From contig CH002614.1 of the NCBI GenBank assembly GCA_000149265.1, positions 1,612,253 through 1,676,252 of the forward strand: a stretch of 64,000 nucleotides of DNA. Direction: 5' to 3'. Positions 59,970 through 64,000 of this stretch are shown one piece after another. The translations under genes and the position numbers were made by a program. Source of the DNA: Ciona savignyi. Its lineage: Eukaryota > Chordata > Ascidiacea > Phlebobranchia > Cionidae. The stretch's first letter is position 1, and each line of letters starts with the position of its first letter. The notes beneath the pieces are model-generated. The model had not been told where the DNA came from. It did not search any database and worked only from the letters and a program-made list of their open reading frames with translations.

Positions 59970-60492
59970 GAGATCGGTACGGTCATGTGGCCAAATGGTT
60001 GACGCGACCGATACATATACTTACTCTTATAAAAAAAACGGTCCTAGTGACGAGCCCATCATGTGTTCGAAACTTGGATCCATAAAAAAATTAAAAAAAA
60101 AGAAAAAAGAGAAATCGGTACGGTCAGTACGGTTGTGTGGCCGAATGGTTAACGCGTCCGATACATATACCTAATCTTATACAAAAACGGCCAAGTAAAA
60201 AAAGTGGCCGATAAAAAGGTCTGACCAACGAGCCGATGATGGATTCAAAACAGAGCCTGGTACAAAACATATACCGAATCATATACACAAAAACGAAAAT
60301 GTCATATAAACGAGCCCATCATAGGTTTCAAATTATGGCATGAAAAACATAAGGTCATTTCAGATAAAAATATATATATTGTGTGTATTTTACCATGTTA
60401 AGTTTTGAACACATAATGGGCTCATCACTTACACCGTTGTTTGTATAAAATTCCGTAAATGAATCGGTGGGGCTATCCATTCTGCCACTTGA
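59970..60492. mobile_element. Cluster of SINE family A copies
   Basis: Plus-strand copies at about 59981-60090, 60130-60268 and 60270-60350 (the last lacks the A box), then a minus-strand copy at 60392-60492. The second begins GGTTGTGTGGCCGAATGGTT. The stretch has no coding value. Confidence 0.75.
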
Positions 60493-60599
60493 TTTTTCAT
60501 TTTGCCTTTGTTAATGTTTTTAAATCTCACAAATCCATATCTTAATTTATCTAAGCAACATTTTTGTGGTCTATATTATCGAACAGATACTACCGTTTT

Positions 60600-60970
60600 A
60601 GGTACCAGGGGAATCTTTAAAGGGCCAAAATCCTTAAGCTATGGTTAAAGACGGCGTTGACAGCGATCCTCCCATTATATATAAATTCACATCGTGTGAA
60701 ATGATGGCCAACGCTCTTAGAAGTAGTGAAACTGATCACAGAAATTTTAGAAGAAATTCTAATCTATGCTTTAACTCAATTTTAAAAACAAATTCTAAAC
60801 TTTGCTTAAACTTAATTTTAGAAACAAATATAACCTTTTTTCAACACCAACCTTACCCCTATAATTAGCATTAATTTTAACCCACAACCATATCATTAAC
60901 CCTAACGCCCTAATCTTTATTTCAGAGCAGTTTCCCTTTACTTCCCTCCTTTCCTCCTATTGGTTATTTC
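60600..60970. mobile_element. MITE-like element, family C, expanded
   Basis: The core AACCCACAACCATATC and right end CAGAGCAGTTTCCCTTTACT match the family. The left part carries a local duplication of a TTTTA[AG]AA[AG]CAAAT-type segment. Confidence 0.55.
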
Positions 60971-61309
60971 CTCTTTATTGTTATCTTTGACTGATCGAGT
61001 TCGCATGAGTCATCAAAAAATGCAAGCGAAGCATTTTTTCGCAATGGTGCACTAGGGCCAAACAATCCTTACACGCCACGCTTAATTACGACGTAAATTA
61101 ATAGCCTACGTGCAATTCGCTTGGTAGCGATGGCTCCATATTACCAACCATTGCTCATTATATGAACCTGGGATCCTTGCAGAACGGGACTTTGAAAAGG
61201 TAAACGCGATCAAGTGTTAAACTTTGTTATTATATGCATACAGCTTTAACATTGCCTATATATATACTTAATTTTGTTTATATAACCTTAATTTGATATC
61301 GTTTAATTT

Positions 61310-61405
61310 TTAGGTTTTGAAACCGGGTTGGGATCGTTACTATGACTCTTTTAATTGACACGATCTGTATAAATCGGTCTCCAAACAACCGTTTGGCCGC
61401 ACGAC
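61310..61405 (-). mobile_element. SINE family A, degraded
   Basis: Plus strand AGGTTTTGAAACCGGGTTGG through CAACCGTTTGGCCGCACGAC. Confidence 0.6.
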
Positions 61406-61429
61406 TGTGCATATTCCTGTTATACTACT

Positions 61430-61600
61430 TGTTGGGGAAAAGTTAGGTAAGTATATGCTAAAATATAAATTAGAGCGTTAGGGTAAGATCTGGGATTAGA
61501 GTTTGGGTAGTTCTGGGATTAAGATTGGTGTTTTGGTAAGGGCAAGTTTTTATAGTTTCAATTTCGTCCTTCACTCCTTGTTGGTTTTCTCAGACTGGTT
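61430..61600. mobile_element. MITE-like element, family C
   Basis: GTTGGGGAAAAGTTAGG, then a GATTAGAGTTTGGG core and a CCTTCACTCCTTGTTGG right end, in inverted orientation to the copy at 60600-60970. Confidence 0.5.
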
Positions 61601-62700
61601 TTCCAAACATATTAGCTCTAGCGCCACCACCGCAAAGCGGTAATTATTGTAAACAAAGAACACGTCATGCATAGAAATTTACAAATGTAAAACGGTCGTG
61701 CTTTAATACGGCTAGCGCCAGTAATTTATACAGAATTATATGTACAAAACGTTTTCTAGCCCATATTTGAACATGATTGCGAAAAAAACAACTTAAATTG
61801 ACTGAATTTGAAAGATAAACTGTTATTTCAGGTTTAGCGGCCACGTCTAATTATATCGAAATTTAATAATTTATTGTTTTTTAGACGTTTTCTAACGACT
61901 GTCGTTTTGCCGTTTTTTTTCCGTTTTTCAAATTTGTCGTTTTTCCCGTTTTTTAAAATCTATACTGCTGCTTAATGTTTTCATCGTGGAACTAAACTTT
62001 CTTTAACACACCATACTATTTCTCACTATGGAAACTTTAACAAACGAAAAACAAGAAAACACGTTATAAAAGATGTATTTTTATGGTGTAACCCTCTCCG
62101 GTTAATAATGCGAAAGTCACTCAAATGAGTGCATAAAACATGAAAAAAAATTATAGACTTTTGAAATTATTTATACCGTACTGATATATATACGTTTAAA
62201 GCAAAGCTTGGGCACTAAAACTGGTTTATGGGTTAATTTGATGAATTCGATATGTAAATAATCATGTATTTTGAATATTGTATACATCAAAAGGTTTAAA
62301 GTACTCAAATGAACAAGGCAATTCAGTATAAATTTCTTCGTAAAGTACGTTTACAGATTTACTTTTTTGTTGATTCAGGTTGCAAAGATCAAATTATAGA
62401 AGAAATTTCATTGAATTAATTTTCAAGCCCATAGTCTATCACTGTATCAGCAGGGATTACAGGAATGTTAGTTCTGTTTCCTTTAGTTCAAGGTATTTAC
62501 CGGGTGGATGATTGGACCAAGAAATAAATCAGAGAATTCGTTTTGTCTCTGACTACAAGACCTGGGTGTTCAAAATCACCACCGTGTCATAACGCATCCA
62601 TCCACCAACGGACTAAAACACTCGCAGCCACCTTTAAACCTTGATTGCTTAACATGTTCGCTTCTTATCAGCGCTGTTGCGGTTGTCAAATTCTACGAAC

Positions 62701-63567
62701 TCATGGGGTACGTCGGCTGCAATCCAGTATGTAATACCAAGGCAGTAGCCTCTCTTGCCAATTACGAAACGAAAATATGATAGCCAATGCACAAATCAAA
62801 TTAACCTCAATACCCAGTGAGGTAAAGTACACGTATGTTGTTTTAGAATTCAACAGCACCGTAAAGGCAACCACGACATTTGGTATGGTGCAAACCGCAC
62901 TGCAAATCACCATTCTGTAGACGGCTGATTTTAGATCAGATTTAGCATCAATGGATTTGGTCTTTATCAGTGGGTAAATCATTAAGAAAAGCAAGCTAGT
63001 ATGCAACGATATGTAAACGTATATGACCGACGACATTGCGTAGTATCTTCTATTACGTTCCTTGTCGTTCAGTATAATGCACCCAATAGGGTGCTGTTTT
63101 ACTTTAATGAGGCAAAAGTAGACCGAAAAACATATAAGAAACGCGCAAATGATTCCAATCATGATAAGACTCATGAAACGCATTCCAACGCAAGTATAAT
63201 GCTTTAACAAAGGATTTGTGTAGAAAGCATTCTGTCTGAACCATAGCAAGATAAAAATACATACAATGCCAAAGAAAATGAACGTAGAATGTAAGTAATT
63301 CTTTATCTGGCACCATCCCGGCGAATGGGGGCCGAAGGATAGCTCAAAATACGATATAATGCAACAAAACAATGAAGTTAAAAACGTCACATAGTACAGT
63401 TGGTTTACAGATAGGTGTTGCCGCTTCTTAAACTCAAAGTAAATATGAGCGAATATAAAGTACAATGTAATAATGGTTAATAATGTGGTTTCGATAGCAC
63501 CTCTTAAACGTACGGAGGTAAAATCTCCAGTATCGGAACTGTTGTCTTTAAAAATCGTTTGGTTCAT
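62701..63567 (-). CDS. Single-exon seven-transmembrane receptor-like protein, divergent copy 3
   Basis: 288 residues in one exon on the same strand. It is distant from the other two but keeps the same marks in order: L-S-V-N-Q-L before TM2, G-W-C-Q at the start of TM3, L-W-F-R-Q and N-P-L-L after TM3, a Cys in extracellular loop 2 (P-I-G-C-I) and S-F-R-N-W-Q-E-R-L-L-P-W after TM7. These shared positions define the family better than the two near-identical copies do. Two N-glycosylation sites lie near the N-terminus. Start at the first Met; the frame is closed upstream. Function unknown. Confidence 0.86.
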   Translation of the reverse strand: MNQTIFKDNSSDTGDFTSVRLRGAIETTLLTIITLYFIFAHIYFEFKKRQHLSVNQLYYVTFLTSLFCCIISYFELSFGPHSPGWCQIKNYLHSTFIFFGIVCIFILLWFRQNAFYTNPLLKHYTCVGMRFMSLIMIGIICAFLICFSVYFCLIKVKQHPIGCIILNDKERNRRYYAMSSVIYVYISLHTSLLFLMIYPLIKTKSIDAKSDLKSAVYRMVICSAVCTIPNVVVAFTVLLNSKTTYVYFTSLGIEVNLICALAIIFSFRNWQERLLPWYYILDCSRRTP

Positions 63568-64000
63568 AACTGTATCTAGTAAAATTAAAACACTTTTAGA
63601 CGAAGTGACTACAGAGTAAAGCTGTGGTCTAAATAATGCTTAAATAGCTCTTCATTTATATTAATGAACTGTTTTAATTGTTCATTGCAAACAGCTACTA
63701 ATTCCTTGGTTTTACTAATTTCAATAGAACGAATAAAACACAAAAATCTCAAAAGTAACCTTTGTTATATGCTAAAGCGATTCAGATATCCGTAACTTAC
63801 AGCACATTGTTAATACAGTTAAAGACAGTTGGTATACAAAAAGCATAAATGCACAAAATGCGCTCAAGATATTACTTAAAAGCAAGACTATCGCAGCAAA
63901 GAATCGATTGAAGGAACCGCGGTCAGGCAGACATATATAAACATGTTACTGCTCCTATTCAGGATAAACCGCAGTCACGTTTTTTCAGTACAAAAGACTG
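63568..64000. other. Upstream flank of 7TM copy 3
   Basis: AT-rich, no coding sequence and no match to the upstream block shared by copies 1 and 2. Confidence 0.6.

Larger units (their letters stand above)
58758..62700. other. Region between 7TM copies 2 and 3; repeats only
   Basis: Besides the mobile elements listed separately and the upstream block at 59081-59192, no further 7TM copy or remnant was recognised on either strand. A dispersed element with GACTGTCGTTTTGCCG lies near 61900. Confidence 0.6.

Noticed and set aside
59968-60174. Open frame with repeated RSC-GQMVDATDTYT / RLCGRMVNASDTYT peptide
   Set aside because: The repetition comes from two SINE family A copies, not from a protein.

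Overview
The window reads as an ascidian (sea squirt) nuclear genome, most likely Ciona or a close relative. It is AT-rich, has multi-exon genes with short GT-AG introns, and is crowded with tRNA-derived SINEs and small inverted-repeat elements of the kind described in Ciona. The species call is an inference from gene content and repeats; no search was run.

Layout. (1) 1-7349: no recognisable gene; a 19-bp minisatellite lies at about 3093-3830. (2) 7350-19294, plus strand: fifteen exons of a mind bomb-type E3 ubiquitin ligase closest to MIB2 (MIB/HERC2, ZZ, MIB/HERC2, MIB repeat, short ankyrin block, two RING fingers). The 5' end, with the start codon and the first part of the first MIB/HERC2 domain, was not found. 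(3) 20476-34223, minus strand, convergent with the first gene: a complete 18-exon adhesion GPCR of 1515 residues (signal peptide, three EGF-like domains, a 572-residue Ser/Thr mucin-like exon, GAIN/GPS, seven membrane segments, Ser-rich tail). (4) 34224-41764: long stretch without a recognised gene. (5) 41765-54283, minus strand: an 18-exon gene for an unrecognised protein of about 762 residues, built of repeated short helices introduced by an S-A-L-S-S-G-type motif. Several helices resemble the amphipathic PKA-binding helices of A-kinase anchoring proteins. (6) 55256-63567, minus strand: three single-exon 7TM receptors of one unrecognised family, two of them recent tandem duplicates.

The exon models are internally consistent. 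In the three spliced genes the reading-frame phase is preserved across every junction given, with AG acceptors and GT donors, so these models are much stronger than isolated open frames. The weakest points are the first donor of the gene in (5) and the missing 5' end of the MIB2-like gene.

The genes do not form an obvious pathway. The MIB2-like ligase is expected to act on Notch ligands. The adhesion GPCR and the small 7TM proteins are surface receptors, and the helix-repeat protein is a candidate scaffold. The most interesting items are the helix-repeat protein, the uncharacterised 7TM family with a duplicated upstream block, a DSGIHS phosphodegron-like motif in the MIB2-like ligase, and minisatellites that grew from a SINE or have higher-order structure.
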